A stretch of DNA of 64,000 nucleotides from Brasenia schreberi (GCA_036023115.1 JAYKKT010000089.1:21509001-21573000); one strand, 5' to 3'; numbered from the stretch's first letter, positions 23,901 to 36,325 are shown. Notes: generated by a model not told the origin, from the sequence alone. A program made the numbers and translations.

Positions 23901-24323
23901 GACAGCATCAGCACTCCGTCTGCGTTGGGTCTTCGCCAACATGATCGTCCGCCTCCGTTTCTACCTTCCGGAGATGACTTCAAATGACATTTTGATAATA
24001 ACAGGGTCTTGGACGTTCGAGATCCAGGGGGTATGGATTTGATACGAGAGTTGCTGTGCCGGGCTCGACATGTGCTCCGGTTCCGGGCTCTCTTTGACTT
24101 CGCTGGTCCTATATTGATTAGGCCAAGCTGCTTTGGGGTTTCAAAACGTGTTTTAAAAGGTTTTCAAAAGCCATATTATATATTTTTGAAATATGAAGTT
24201 TAAAACATATATACAGGGTTGTCTGGAAGGCTCCTGGGTTTCCAGACTCAAAATGGCCCTTTGGGGCTGCTTGTACAAAACCAGGTTTGTTTAAGAAATT
24301 CGTGGGATTTCGGGGTGTTTACA
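20926..24323 (-). repeat. LTR (type A), minus strand, U5 end truncated
   Basis: Minus-strand LTR starting TGTAAACACCCCGAAATCC (complement of 24305-24323) and running left to about 20930, where the last roughly 200 bp (palindrome, decamer, TGTAGACG end) are missing. Nearly the same sequence as the plus-strand LTR of III (16777-19377), except that it keeps the tandem repeats. TATA-like TATAAA is at 23085-23090 (minus). The ATG-free leader runs from 23084 to about 22210. Right flank is another minus LTR; left flank is the gag of III. Confidence 0.8.
21365..21990 (-). repeat. Tandem repeat, about 110-bp period
   Basis: Five to six units with 'gagcgaaagctcaatgtgtgtg' and alternating 'aactaaggtcttggg' and 'cttacttgggtctttc' sub-variants, as in the other LTRs. 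Confidence 0.75.
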
Positions 24324-25382
24324 GGTGGGTTAGGTGTTTAGGCTAGGATTAGGTTAGGATTAAGGGAATTAGGCTAGGTTTAGGGAAGGATTAGGGAGGT
24401 GGGTTAGGTGATTAGGTTGGGATTAGGGAAGTGGGTTAGGTGATTAGGCTAGGATTAGGTTAGGATTAGGGTAAAGGGCTAGGATTAGGGGTTTTGGCTT
24501 AGGATTGGGTTAGGAACATCCCTTGGCATGACTCATGGACCTCATTGCATCATGTTGGTGCAGCCCTAGGTTAGGTTTTGGCTAATACAAGCTTAAACCC
24601 ATACTAATTAGGCTAACCCACATGATTAACCCCAAACTTGACACACAAGTCAAGCTTAATTACAACACACACTTGATCTTATCCACGCCCACTCTCTCTC
24701 ATGCCCATAATCCCACGTGAATTTCAAGTGGGCCCCACCTCCATTTATGAGAAGGTGATGTGGGCCATGGATGTGGATATTGGATTGGATCTCTGGATCC
24801 AAATCCACACATAGGTTTGGATTGAGATCTGGATATATATGGTCCACATCCAATCCAAACTGAATTTTGACTCCTTCAGGCTGTGTTCGAAACGAACGGT
24901 TTGTGCGGGGTCTGACAGCATCAGTACTCCGTCTGCGTTGGGTCTTCGCCAACATGGTCGTCCGCTTCTGTTTTCACCTTCCGAAGATGATTTCAAAGGA
25001 TGTTTGCTGATAACAGGGTCTTGGACGTTCGAGATCCTAGGGGTGGATTCAACATGAGAGTTGTTGTGTCGGGCTCGACATGTGCTTCGGTTCCGGGCTC
25101 TCTTTAGCTCTTCTGGTCCTACTTTCATCAGGCCAAGAGGCTGTCTGGGTTTTTTTCATCGTTTTGGTGGCTGCCTTTTACCAGGTTGCACCTGTTGGAC
25201 TTAGCTCTTACAAAATTGGGACTTGGCCCAAATATGACATATTTTATATAAATATGGGGTTTTATACAAAATTTGGAGTTTTTACAACTCCCGGGCTTTC
25301 GAAAATGAAAAATCTGGTCTCGAAATATGGATTCTAAAACCAGGCATGTTTTCAAAAATTATGGAAATTCGGGGTGTTTACA
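24324..25382 (-). repeat. LTR fragment (variant D), minus strand
   Basis: LTR start is the complement of 25364-25382 (TGTAAACACCCCGAATTTC). The first 245 bp (25139-25382) are unlike the U3 start of any other LTR here; from about 25138 leftward it becomes a normal GGAT-rich U3 (24690-25070) and TTAGG-rich block resembling element II's LTR. It is cut at 24323/24324 by the LTR to its left and inserted at 25382/25383 into a further LTR. No gene. Confidence 0.65.
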
Positions 25383-25838
25383 ATGGTATTTCGAAGCGGA
25401 CGGTTTGTGCGGGGCCTGACAGCATCAGTACTCCGTCTTGCGTTGGGTCTTCGCCAACATTGTCGTCCGCTCCTCTTCTCACCTTCCAGAGATCAGTTTG
25501 AACAATTTGTTGATAACAGGAGCTTGGATGTCCGAGATCTTGGGGATGAATCTGATACGAGAGTTGATGTGCCGGGCTCGACATATGCTCTGGCTCCGGG
25601 CTCTCTTTCGCTTCCCTAGTCTTGCTTTTATCAGGCCAAGTTGCTTTGCGGGGTTTCAAAAACACCTTTTTAAAGGTTTTAAAACTGTATAACATATATT
25701 TTAAAACACATATGATTTAGACATATGTACAAGGTTGCATGGAAGGCTCCTGGGTTTCCAGACTCAAAATAGCCCTTTGGGGCAGCTTTTTTAAAACCAG
25801 GTGTTTTGGGAAAATCGTGGGATTTTGGGGTGTTTACA
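25383..25838 (-). repeat. LTR fragment, U3 start, minus strand
   Basis: The first 456 bp of a minus-strand LTR whose start (complement of 25823-25838, TGTAAACACCCCAAAA) abuts a purine tract and internal sequence, so it is a 3' LTR remnant. It is cut off at 25383 by variant D. Confidence 0.7.
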
Positions 25839-25944
25839 GATGCCCCTCGTTGTCATTATCCAAATTGATTTGGATAATGGCAAAGACGACAACACCCCTT
25901 TCGATGTCTCCCTAGATCTATCCACGAAAATATGGGATCGAGTT
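25839..25944 (-). other. Internal 3' remnant and purine tract of a lost element
   Basis: Degenerate purine tract AACGAGGGG (25843-25851 minus), then 90 bp matching the region just upstream of the 3' LTR in elements II and IV. It breaks at ATGGGATCGAG, where element II's LTR begins. The shared ATCG at the joint suggests an end-joining deletion that removed the rest of this element and the end of II's LTR. Confidence 0.6.
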
Positions 25945-27123
25945 TTAAATATGAAAACCTACGAAAATGTTTGAGGTGTTCGATTCGGGCTGTTTTTGTA
26001 CGGTTTTCAAGTTTTATTTCACGTGGATTTGCACGTGCCTATGTCTTTCTTTTTATCCCTTTTCGGGCCAACTAGGTGTGTGTTATGAACACGTGACCTA
26101 AGTGGGGTTTGCTTTGATGCAATATGCATCCTAACTCGTGGTATGGCGTATATGCAATGCAAACTCACGCAACTCCAAAGGGAAAACCCGAATTGAAAGA
26201 CAATGCGGAAGGGAAATGACTTGAATGTAAATTGCAAAAGGGAAATATGGCTATATCTTAAGAGCGGAAAGGCTCAATAGTGCAAGTGTGTGCCGTGTAT
26301 ATATGTAAAGACTACGCACATTGCTGAACCTTAAAACCCAAATCTTAAAGACATAGCCAAAAGGGAAATACTTATAATATATATGGGCCCGAAGGTCGCC
26401 AACATGTTGCGTGGGTGTTGTGTGTATATTGAAAGACAACTCACACGACTTAGCTAGGTGGGTTGGGCTTAGGGTGAGGTTTAGTGAGGTGGGTTAGGTG
26501 TTTAGTCTAGGATTAGGTCGGGATTAGGGGAATTAGGCTATGTTTAGGGAAGGATTAGGGAAGTGGGTTAGGTGATTAGGCTAGGATTAGGTTAGGTTTA
26601 GGGCAAATGACTAGGATTAGGGGTTTTGGCTTAGGATTGGGTTAGGAGCATCCCTTTGCATGGCCCATGGACTTCATTGCAACATGTTGGTGCAACCCTA
26701 GGTTAGGTGTTGGTTCATACAAGCTTAAACCCACACTAATTAGGCTAACCCACATGATTAACCCAAAACTTGACACACAAGTCAAGCTTAATACATTTCC
26801 CTCACATTTAATCCTCCCCATTCTCTCTCATGCCCAAGATCCCACGTGAATTTCAAGTGGGCCCCACCTCCATTTATGAGAAGGTGATGTGGGCCCTGGA
26901 TGTGGATATTGGATTGGATCTTTGGATCCAAATCCAAATCCAAATCCACATACATGTTTGGATTGGGATCTGGATATATATGGTCCAGATTCAATCCAAA
27001 GTTGAATTCTGACTCCTTTGGGGTATGTTCGAAACGAATGGTTTGTGCTGGGCCTGACACCATCAGTACTCCATCTTGCGTTGGGTCTTCGCCAACATGG
27101 TCGTCCGCTTCTGTTTTCACCTT
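25945..27123 (-). repeat. Element II 3' LTR, distal part, with internal deletion
   Basis: Matches the 5' LTR of II in two blocks: 25945-26460 corresponds to 54365-54917 and 26461-27123 to about 56288 onward. The intervening 1.37 kb (TATA, leader, GT donor, R module) is deleted at a CTTAG/CTTAA joint. About 220 bp of the U5 end are also missing. It stops at 27123 with ACCTT, the left copy of the solo LTR's target duplication. Confidence 0.7.
27119..27123. repeat. Target-site duplication, left copy (ACCTT)
   Basis: ACCTT directly before TGTAGACG; matched by 30429-30433. Confidence 0.9.
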
Positions 27124-27636
27124 TGTAGACGCGCGAAAATCCCCGCCTCTTCGCCTCTTTCGGGGCTTGGAGTGGATCTTCTCGTGTGCCTAAGGCCTAT
27201 GTATACAAATAGGGCGTGCCAGCTAGCTTACTTAAGCTAGCGAAGATTTTTTTAACACTGACTTCTAAACGTGGCGACTGTGAGCAAGTAAGCTCTTGTC
27301 GTCGTAGACCTTCTTGCACCGATGCGCAAGGGTCAGTCTGTACGCTTTTGCAAAAATCGAGTTTTGGAGAGAAAGTCTACGAAGCGGTTCGAGGTGTCTA
27401 TTTCGGGTCTTTAAGATGTGACTTGCATATTTTAGATCACGTGGATTTGCACGTGCCTAAGTCTTTTCTTTTATCCCTCTTCGGGCCACCCAGTTTGTGT
27501 GTTATGAACACTCCACTACATGGGCGAATTCGAGCGGGGCTTGCTTTGATGCAATATGCGTCCTACCTCGTGGTATGGCGTAGATGCAATGCAAACTCAC
27601 GCTACTCCAAAGGGAAAACCTGAAATTAAAGACAAT

Positions 27637-27710
27637 ACTGAAGGGGAAATAACAAAAGGGAAATAACCGAAAGGAAATAACCGAAGGGAAATAACCGAAG
27701 GGAGATAGGT
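27637..27710 (-). repeat. 14-bp minisatellite in LTR
   Basis: Four to five copies of 'ccgaagggaaataa' (CCCTTCGGTTATTT on the element strand). Shorter runs of the same unit occur at about 7400-7450, 21280-21330, 35656-35740, 41715-41785, 53140-53190 and 60990-61030. Confidence 0.7.
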
Positions 27711-27724
27711 ATATAGTTTATGTA

Positions 27725-28250
27725 TATGAGCCCTTACTCGGGTCTTGCAAATAAGAGCGAAGGCTCAATGTGGGTGCGTGCTTGAATTGAAAGACTTACA
27801 CACACGACATGAAATTAAACCCAAATATAAATTGCAGTATGGCCTTGACTAAGGTCTTGGGAGTAAGAGCGAAGGCTCAATGTGTGTGAGAGTGCTTGAA
27901 TTGAAAGACTACCCACACGACATAAATGAAACCCAAATATAACTGCAATAAGGCCTTTACTAAGGTCTTGGGAGTAAGAGCGAAGGCTCAATGTGTGTGA
28001 AAGTGCTTGAATTGAAAGACATACTCACACGACAAGAAATGAAACCCAAATAGTATAGGTCGGCCCTTACTTGGGTCTTTCAACTAAGAGCGAAAGCTCA
28101 ATGTGTGTGAGTGTGCTTGAATTGAAAGACTTACTCACACGACAAGAAATGAAACCCAAATAGTATAGGTCGGCCCTTACTTGGGTCTTTCAACTAAGAG
28201 CGAAAGCTCAATGTGTGTGAGTGTGCTTGAATTGAAAGACAACGCACCCA
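27725..28250 (-). repeat. Tandem repeat, about 110-bp period, in solo LTR
   Basis: Five units of the common LTR repeat; the last two are almost identical to each other, including 'caactaagagcgaaagctc'. Confidence 0.75.
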
Positions 28251-30428
28251 ACTTAAACAAAACCCTTCGAAAATGAAAGTATATATGTACACTTATATAT
28301 TAGGGGCTGATTAGGCCCGTGTGTGCTCAAAATCGTGCACGACTAAGAGAGTGCACGTGTGTGGTTGTGCCAAGCCACGTTATTACAAGCGAGGGGAGAC
28401 TATGCTCCGTTATTACAACCCCGTATCAAATTGAATCTCAAGCAAGTATACAACTAAGGACCGAGTTTAGACACTTACGAGTAGCTGGTTCGTAGAGGTC
28501 TTGCTTGGGCGTGGACTTGGCTTTGGGCTGCAAACGGGAGCTCCGCGAAGGTAGGTGATCAAAGGGGCTGGCCGGCTGCAAGTGGGGCGCGGGATAGGCG
28601 CCTCGAAGGTGGCCGGTGGCAAGTAGATGGCGGCTCCAAGCAGGGGTTTTAAAGTGGCTGAATGGGTGGGTTCTTAGGGTCACTAGGGGAGTTGAGAGTT
28701 TAGGGAAGCTGGACCTAAAAGGTGAGCTGGTGGGAAAGGCCGAATGGGACACCTAGGGGAAGGCCTAATGGGAGATGATGGCTAGGTAGTGGCCGGCAGC
28801 TTGGGTTATATTAGGTTCGGCTAGGTTAAAGTGGTGGTGGCAAGGGGGCTGAGATGGAGGTAGGATGGGTGGCCAAGAGTGGAGAGGTGGAAGAGAGGGG
28901 CTTTGAGGGAGTTTGGGGCACTTATCGAATGGGGAGAGGTGGCGGATGAAATGGGAAGCAGACGGGCAGGTGACTGTTGGTTGGTTCGGTTGGGTGGAGG
29001 TGGTGGTGTCCGGCTGAGGGATGGTGGTGGTGGATGGAAGAGGGAAGGTGGCGGTGCAGGTGGTGGCTGGTGGAACAGGTGGAGCAGTTGGGGAGTGGTC
29101 CCGGCTGGGTGAGAGATGGGAGAAGGAGAGGGCCCGGCTGGGTGGAATGGTCGTTCCCACTTGGAAAACCCGCCCACAAGGAGGGGGGTTTAAATAGGGG
29201 ATGGGTAGGTCGGTTAGGGCTGGGCTGTGGGTAGTGGTTAGGTGGTTTAGGTAGGGTGGTATGTAGATAAGGTGGGCTGGAAGGGGTTGGGTCAGATATT
29301 TTAAAACTAGGGGTTTGGGTAAATCGTGGGCTAAGGGTGGTTTAGGGGTTTAGGGCTAGGTTAGGTGGTTGGGTTTTAGGGTGAGGTTTAGTGAGCTAGG
29401 TTAGGTGATTAGGCTAGGTTTAGGCTAGGATTAGGGAAATTAATCTAGGTTTAGGGAAGGATTAGGGAAGTGGGTTAGGTGATTAGGTTGGGATTAGGAC
29501 GGGATTAGGGAAGTGGGTTAGGTGATTAGGTTCAGATTAGGGGTGGATTAGGGGTTTAGGCTAGGTTTAGGCATTTTGGGCTAGGTTTAGGTGAAGGAGC
29601 TCCCTTAGCATGGCCCATAGACCTTGATCACCCCATGTTGGTGCAGCCCTAGGTTAGGTTTTAGCTAATTACAAGCTTAAACCCACTCAATTAGGCTAAC
29701 CCACATGATTAACCCAAACTTGACACACAAGTCAAGCTTAATACAACACTCTTGATATTTTTCACCCCCACTCTCTCTCATGCCCAATATCCCACGTGAA
29801 ACTCAAGTGGGCCCCACCTCCATTTATGAGAAGGTGATGTGGGCCATGGATATGGATATTGGATTGGATCTCTGGATCCAAATCCAAATCCAAGTCTACA
29901 TATGGGTTTGGATTGGGATCTGGATATATATGGTCCAGATCCAATCCAAACTGAACTCTGACTCCTTCGAGCTGGGTTCGAAACGGACGATTCGTGCGGG
30001 GCCTGACATCATCAGTACTCCGTCTGCGTTGGGTCTTCACCAACATAGTCGTCCGCCTTCGTTTCTGCCTTCCGGAGATGACTTCAAATGCTATTTTGAT
30101 AAGAACAGGGTCTTGGACGTTCGAGATCCTGGGGTGTGAATCAGATACAAGAGTTGCTGCACTGGGCTCGACAGGTGCTCCGGTTCCGGGCTCTTCTTGG
30201 CTCTCCTGGTCCTGTCTTGATCGGGCCAAGCCACTTCGGGGTTTCAAAACATGTTTTAAAAGGGTTTTCAAAAGCCATATCGTATGTTTTTGAAAGATAT
30301 AGTTTAAAACATATGTACAGGGTTGTTTGGAAGGCTCCTGGGTTTCCAAACTCAAAATGGCCCTTTGGGGCTGCTTGTATAAAACCAGATGGATTTTGAG
30401 AAATTCGTGGGATTTCGGGGTGTTTACA

Positions 30429-30784
30429 ACCTTTCGGAGATGATTTCAAAGAGTTTGATAACAGGGGCTTGGATGTTCGAGATTCTGGGGATGAATCTAA
30501 CACGAGAGTTGTTGTGCCGGGCCTTACATGCGCTCTAGTTCCGGGCTCACTTTTGCTCCTCTGGTCCTACTTTGATCAAGCCCAGTCGCTTTGTGGGGGT
30601 TTCAAAACGTATTTTAAAAGGTTTTAAAACTATATAATACATATTTTAAAACATATATAGTTTAAACATATGTACAGGGTTTGTCTAGAATGCTCCTGGG
30701 TTTCCAGACTTAAAATAGCCCTTTGGGGCTGCTTGTACAAAACCAGGTTATTTGAGAAGTTCGTGGGATTTCGGGGTGTTTACA
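30429..30784 (-). repeat. Element II 3' LTR, U3 start
   Basis: First 356 bp of the 3' LTR of II, starting TGTAAACACCCCGAAATCC (complement of 30766-30784) next to the purine tract AAAGAGGGG at 30789-30797. Begins with the right copy of ACCTT (30429-30433). Confidence 0.8.
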
Positions 30785-31926
30785 GATGCCCCTCTTTGGC
30801 ATTGTCCAAATTGATTTGGATAATGGCAAAGACGACAAACACCCCTTTCAATGTCTCCCTAGATCTAACCACGAAAATATGGGATCGTTCCAATTTTTAG
30901 CATGACATACGCCAAAGGGATATGTATGGAATCTGGTCCTAAAATGAGATCATGTTTATGCAAGTGCCATGCGTGGAAATGTAGATGCATGACATGGGTG
31001 TGGTTCCAAGAGTGGCGACCTCCTAGAGACCAGATATGGTCGAACTCTTGAGACTTACAAGGCCTGCTGCTCCAAGTGAGCAGATCCTATGCTGTTCGAT
31101 GTTCGATTTTTCAAAATCTATTTACAAAAGCTATTTACAAAAGGGACAACTGTCTTGAGTCTCAATCCTAAGGATCTCGAGCTCTTCGTGTTTGCCTTTG
31201 CTTGAGTCTTGACACTCGCTAATCTAGCGGAGGTTTTATAAGAAAACAAGCAACATTTCAAATTCCTACGTCTTACTCGAAACATCGAATTCTCAAACAA
31301 AATGAAATTCAAGTAAGTAAATCCTATTTTTACTTTAGGATTCCTTGAAATGAACCATCTTTATACTTGGGATAAGCCAGGGATGGGAAAGCGGTACCAC
31401 GGTCCCTTCTAAAGCATCCCATGGTTTATGGCATAGAAGGCGGAAAACTGCTCTTTTTGAGCTTTTTGGCCTCTTTTTCCCTTTTTTTCATAGAGGGTCT
31501 CCCTTTGGGAGTATTTTTTCTTTAATCCCTCTTTTTCATAAGAGAATCGAATTTTTCTTTTGGATTCTGGTTTCTTTCTTTTGGAAAGAGACTATGGATG
31601 GGAAATTCCCTTTATTTTGGCCACGTTTTCCTTTTGGAAGGAGAAGAGAAGAGGGGATGGCTTATCCCAGGGTCACACTCGATCCATTCCAGATCGGCCT
31701 ATTTAGAAATAGCATGTACTACTTGCAAGTATCTTGCTATATTGAACTAGGCCTTTCTTTGTAAGAAAAAGGATTTTGAAATGTAACCATGATTTGGAGG
31801 ACTCCACTCTTTCACAAGTGCGAATTCCCTCACTCAGGGTCACACAATTTGCCTTTGAACTTTATTTTCTACGTCTCAAAGCAATTATCCCAAAAGGTTT
31901 TCGAAATTTGGAATTTAACCAAAATC
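30785..31926 (-). other. 3' noncoding region and polypurine tract of element II
   Basis: 1142 bp between pol and the 3' LTR, colinear with the same region in I and IV, with the purine tract at 30789-30797 and the conserved CTCCC-AAA-GGGAG dyad near 31498-31510. No supported gene. Confidence 0.75.
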
Positions 31927-34900
31927 CTACACATAATACATCTTTAAGTATTGAATATTGATAGGATCGGCTAAATTCCTACCTTCTACATCGATCAACC
32001 AATACGAGTTGTTCGTGGTGGTTGCACGTACAACATAGGGTCCGTCCCACTTGGGGCACCACTTTCCAAGTGGATGTGGGCCACGATAGTGGATGATTTT
32101 CAAAACTAGATCTCCCACTTCAAAGTGGCGAGGTCTCATGTGTTTGCCATAGTGTCGGGCTATCCTTTGCCGGTATGCACGAGCATGATCCATAGCAAGG
32201 AGTCTCCTCTCATCTAACAAATCGAGTTCGGCCATCTTAGCATGCTGAAGCATCTCTAGGGGGAGGTCGAGTGCTAGGGATGTATGGAATGAATGCAATT
32301 GAGTATGAATGGGAAGAATGGTGTTTGTGCCATAGACCAATTCGAATGGTGTGGCATTCGTGGGAGTCCAGATGGAAGTCCTATAAGCCCATAAGGCCTC
32401 ATCCAGCTTCTCGTGCCACGTCCTACCCTTGTCTAAAGTCTTCTCAATTATACTAATGAGAGCCTTGTTTGTGGCTTCGGCTTGGCCGTTGCCTTGAGGG
32501 TAGTAGGGCGAGGAGAAGTGATGAGTTATGCCATACGTGTTGCACAATTTAACCATCCGCTTGTTTTTGAATGGGGTGCCATTATCAGACACAAGGTCTC
32601 GTGGAACCCCAAATCGAGCCAAGATATTCCTCTTAATGAAAGCCACCACATGTTGCCCCTGTACATTGGTCAGGGAAATGGCTTCCACCCATTTAGAGAA
32701 ATACTCCGTGGTTGCTAAAATGAATCTATGCCCATTCGAGGCTTTTGGAAAGATCTGGCCTACAATATCAAACGCCCACATGGTGAATGGCCAGGGGCTG
32801 ACCACGGAATGCAATGTAGATGATGGGATATGAATGGCGTGCCCATGCACTTGACATGGATGACACTTCCTAACATGATCGTGACAATCCTTTTTCAGGG
32901 TGGACCAAAAATAGCCCGCTCTAAGTATTTTCATTGCCATCATGTTGGCATTAACATGACCTCCACATTCTCCATCATGGAACTCATGCATAACAGTCCT
33001 AGCCTCCTCTAGATCGACACATCTAAGTAGGATGCCAGTAAAGCTTTTCTTATATAGAACCGCACCCAGAATGGTGTATCGGGTCGAAATTTTATGGATG
33101 AATGCCTTATCTTTGGATGTGGCATCCTCGGTGAATCCCCCATTTTCTAGAAATCGTTTGATGTCATAAAACCAAGGTTTTTCAACAGAATCTGGGTTAT
33201 TTTGGTAAATATCCAGATTGTGTGTGGATGGGTTGGGCGCATGCCATATTTCTAAAGATCGGGTCCCTAAAATGGGATCGACCTTTAGGGCTGAACCCAA
33301 GGAGGAAAGGGCGTCGGCAATGCCATTATCCTCTCTTCCTACATGTGTGAGTTTACACGATTGGAATGACTCAACCAATCAAGTGGCCAACTCGTGATAT
33401 GGAATTAGTTTTTCATTACGTACTTGCCAGATTTTCAAAACTTGGTTTATAACAAGGAGCGAATCTCCAAAGACCTCGATGCATGATGCCCCTAGAGTTT
33501 TCGAAATTCTTAAACCTTGTATGAGTGCTTCATACTTAGCTATGTTGTTGGAACATTCGAAATCTAGGCGGATTGCTATGGGAATCTCACCCTTTTCAGG
33601 GGAGATGAGGATGACCCCAGCACCAGCCCCTCGTTGGTTTCGTGCCCCGTCGAAGTGCATTTTCCACACTTGGTTTTCGAAAGAGTTTGCCAAAATGTGG
33701 TTTTGAAAGTGGTTTTGCAATATGCCTTCATCAGGCATTTCATCAAGTGTGGGATATGCGTCCTCTAGGGGGAACTCAGCCACGTAGTCAGCCAGGGCTT
33801 GCCTCTTAATGGAGATCTGGTGATGATATTTCAGGTCATATTCCATTAGAAGGAGTTGCCATTTGCCCAATCTACCGGTGAGAATGGGTTTTTCGAACAA
33901 GTGCTTGATTGGGTCAAGCTTGGACACTATCCAGATCTCATGATCAAGGAAATAGTGTCTAAATTTCTGGTAGGCCCAAACTAGGGCCAAGCACGTCTTC
34001 TCCATGGCTTGATAATTTCTTTCGTAAGCCAAGAGAGTTTTCGAAATATAGTAGATGGCATACTCCTTATGGGTGTCATCCTCGTATTGAGCCAATAGGG
34101 CTCCCAAAGCATTCGCATGCACGGAAATGTAAAGCAAAAGAGGTTTTCCTTGCTTTGGAGGATTCAAAACAAGGGGATTAACCAGGTATGCCTTTAGTCT
34201 CTTGAAGGACTTTTGGCAATCGTCATCCCATGAAAATTTCATGCCCTTCCTCAACAGTTTGTTGAAGAGTTCGCATCTAGTTGCCAGATTTGATATAAAT
34301 CGGCGAATGGACTGTAATCGACCTTGGAGGCTACGAATTTGTGTGAGATTGGAGGGTGGAGCGATGTCTATGATGGCTCGACACTTAGAGGGTCGACTTC
34401 TATACCCCTTTGGCTCACCATAAAGCCTAGAAGCTTCCCAGACTCTACCCCGAATACACATTTTTGAGGGTTTAGCTTTACTTTGTAAAGCCTAAGCCTT
34501 TCGAAAATCTTTTGCAAACATTCGATATGAGTGCATCGGGTTTTGGATTTTGCCAAGAGATCATCTACATACACTTCCACGAGCTCATGAATCTGATCAT
34601 GGAAGATCATGGTCATGGCTCTCTGGTATGTTGCACCGGCATTTTTCAAACCAAAGGGCATGACTGTATAGCAGTACGTGCCCCACGGGGTTGTGAATGC
34701 GGTCTTACCCTAATCTCGTGGACTTAATTTAATTTGATTATAGCCTGAATAGCCATCCATAAATGAAAACATTTCATTATTTGCAGTACTATCGACTATC
34801 AAATCTATGTTTGGTAAAGGATAATTATCCTTTGGAGTGGCTTTATTCAGGTTTCTGAAATCGATGCATATTCAAATTTTCCCATTGGTTTTTTGAACTA

Positions 34901-35656
34901 CAACGATGTTTGATAACCAATCAGAATACGCAATGGGTTTTATAAATCCGGCTTTTAGCAGATCTTCTAAACCCTCTTTTACTCGCGTGTGTACATTCGG
35001 ATGTATTTTCCTAAGCTTCTACTTGATGGGTTTTACATCCGCATCTAAGGGAAGACGATGTTCGACAATGCTGGGATCTATGCCCGACATGTCTTCATAC
35101 ATCCATGCAAACACATCTAAATAGGTTCGTAAAAATGCAATGAATGTTGATCTTTCATGCTCATGCAAACATGTGCCTATCTTGATGAGTTTGGGATTGG
35201 AATCACTCCCTAGGTTCACTTCTATGAAATCTCCTCCTACTGAATTGGAAGGTCTTTCAAAGTCGAGAATTTTATGAAATTCTGGGAGCTCAGAAGTGGG
35301 ATCTTCCTCAAGGGGATCCACTTCTGATTTTTTATCATTCTCATGGGTTATAGACCCGAGGGAATTTGATGTGTGAGTTTTCAAAAGACCTGGTTTTACA
35401 CTTGGATTTCAATCGATTTCGAAATTTTTGGTCTGGCTATGCAGACGACGTTCCTTTCAAAATCCTTTTCTTTTTCCAAAGTCTTACCAGGAGCAGTTGT
35501 GTACAAAATCTTGTTGGTATTTTGTAGATTTTCAATTTTTTTAGGTTTTTGCAAAACAAGAACTTTAGGAACTATACAAACTACTCTATTTTCGAGTTTT
35601 TGATTTTCCAATGTTTTTGGTTTTTGCAATTTTTTGATTTTTTCAATTTTAAGTTT
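31927..35656 (-). pseudogene. pol of element II: RT - RNase H - integrase, broken
   Basis: Same domain order as element IV and about the same length. N-terminal linker (NRVVCIVPKVLVLQKPKKIE), RT with YVDD at 34560-34571 and MPFGLKNAGATYQRAM, decayed first RNase H (here the codon-509 Gln is intact), second RNase H with FDGARNQRGAG and GDSLLVINQ, integrase with CHPC, SDNGT and GNGQAEATN, C-terminal WDGPYVV. Breaks: a frameshift near 35400; TAG at 35017-35019 (Gln codon); TAG in the SPRD-GKT segment at about 34712; one base lost in 'gaggggtcg' at about 34390, shifting the frame after EVDP; TGA at 33379 (Arg codon). The 5' end joins a type-C LTR at about 35657, so the protease and the end of gag are gone. 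Confidence 0.88.
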
Positions 35657-35884
35657 TTGCCGAAGGGAAATAACCGAAGGGAAATGACTTGTAAAGTAAA
35701 TAGCCGAAGGGAAATGACTTGTAAAGTAAATAGCGGAAGGGGAAATATGGCTATATCTTAAGAGCGGAAAGGCTCAATTGTGTAAGTGTGTGTCGTGTAT
35801 ATATTGAAAGACAACGCACACGACTTGAACCTTAAAACCCGAATCTTAAAGACGTAGCCGAAAGAAATACTTTATATAGAGTAT

Positions 35885-36190
35885 ATGTAGGGGCCCTTAC
35901 TTGGGTCTTGTAAATAAGAGCGAAGGCTCAATGTGTGTGCGTGCTTGAATTGAAAGACTTACACACACGACATGAAATGAAACCGAAATATAAATTGCAG
36001 TATGCCTTGACTAAGGTCTTGGGATTAAGAGCGAAAGCTCAATGTGTGTGAGTGTATAATTGAAGTACTACGCACACGACATAAATGAAACCCAAATATA
36101 ACTGCAATAAGGCCTTTACTAAGGTCTTGGGAGTAAGAGCGAAGGCTCAATGTGTGTGCGTGTGGAAAATGGAAAGACAACACACACGAC
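35885..36190 (-). repeat. Tandem repeat, about 105-110 bp period, in type-C LTR
   Basis: Three diverged units of the common LTR repeat ('aagagcgaaggctcaatgtgtgtg'). Confidence 0.65.
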
Positions 36191-36325
36191 TTAATTAACC
36201 CCCTTGACTTAAAATATATAAATATAACTATATATTAAGGGCCTGTTAGGCCCGTGTGTGTGCAAAAAGTGTACAACTAAGAGCGGAAAGGCTCAAGTGC
36301 ACGTGTGTGTGGGTGTGTCAAACCA

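Larger units (their letters stand above)
27124..30428 (-). repeat. Solo LTR (type A) with perfect target duplication
   Basis: Complete 3305-bp LTR, minus strand. Its ends are TGTAAACACCCCGAAATCC (complement of 30410-30428) and ATTTTCGCGCGTCTACA (complement of 27124-27140). It is flanked by ACCTT on both sides (27119-27123 and 30429-30433), and the host sequence on either side is one continuous LTR of element II. No internal region remains, which is the product expected from recombination between the two LTRs of a full element. TATA-like TATTTAAA is at 29189-29196 (minus), the ATG-free leader spans about 28490-29188, and tandem repeats lie at 27725-28250. Confidence 0.92.
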
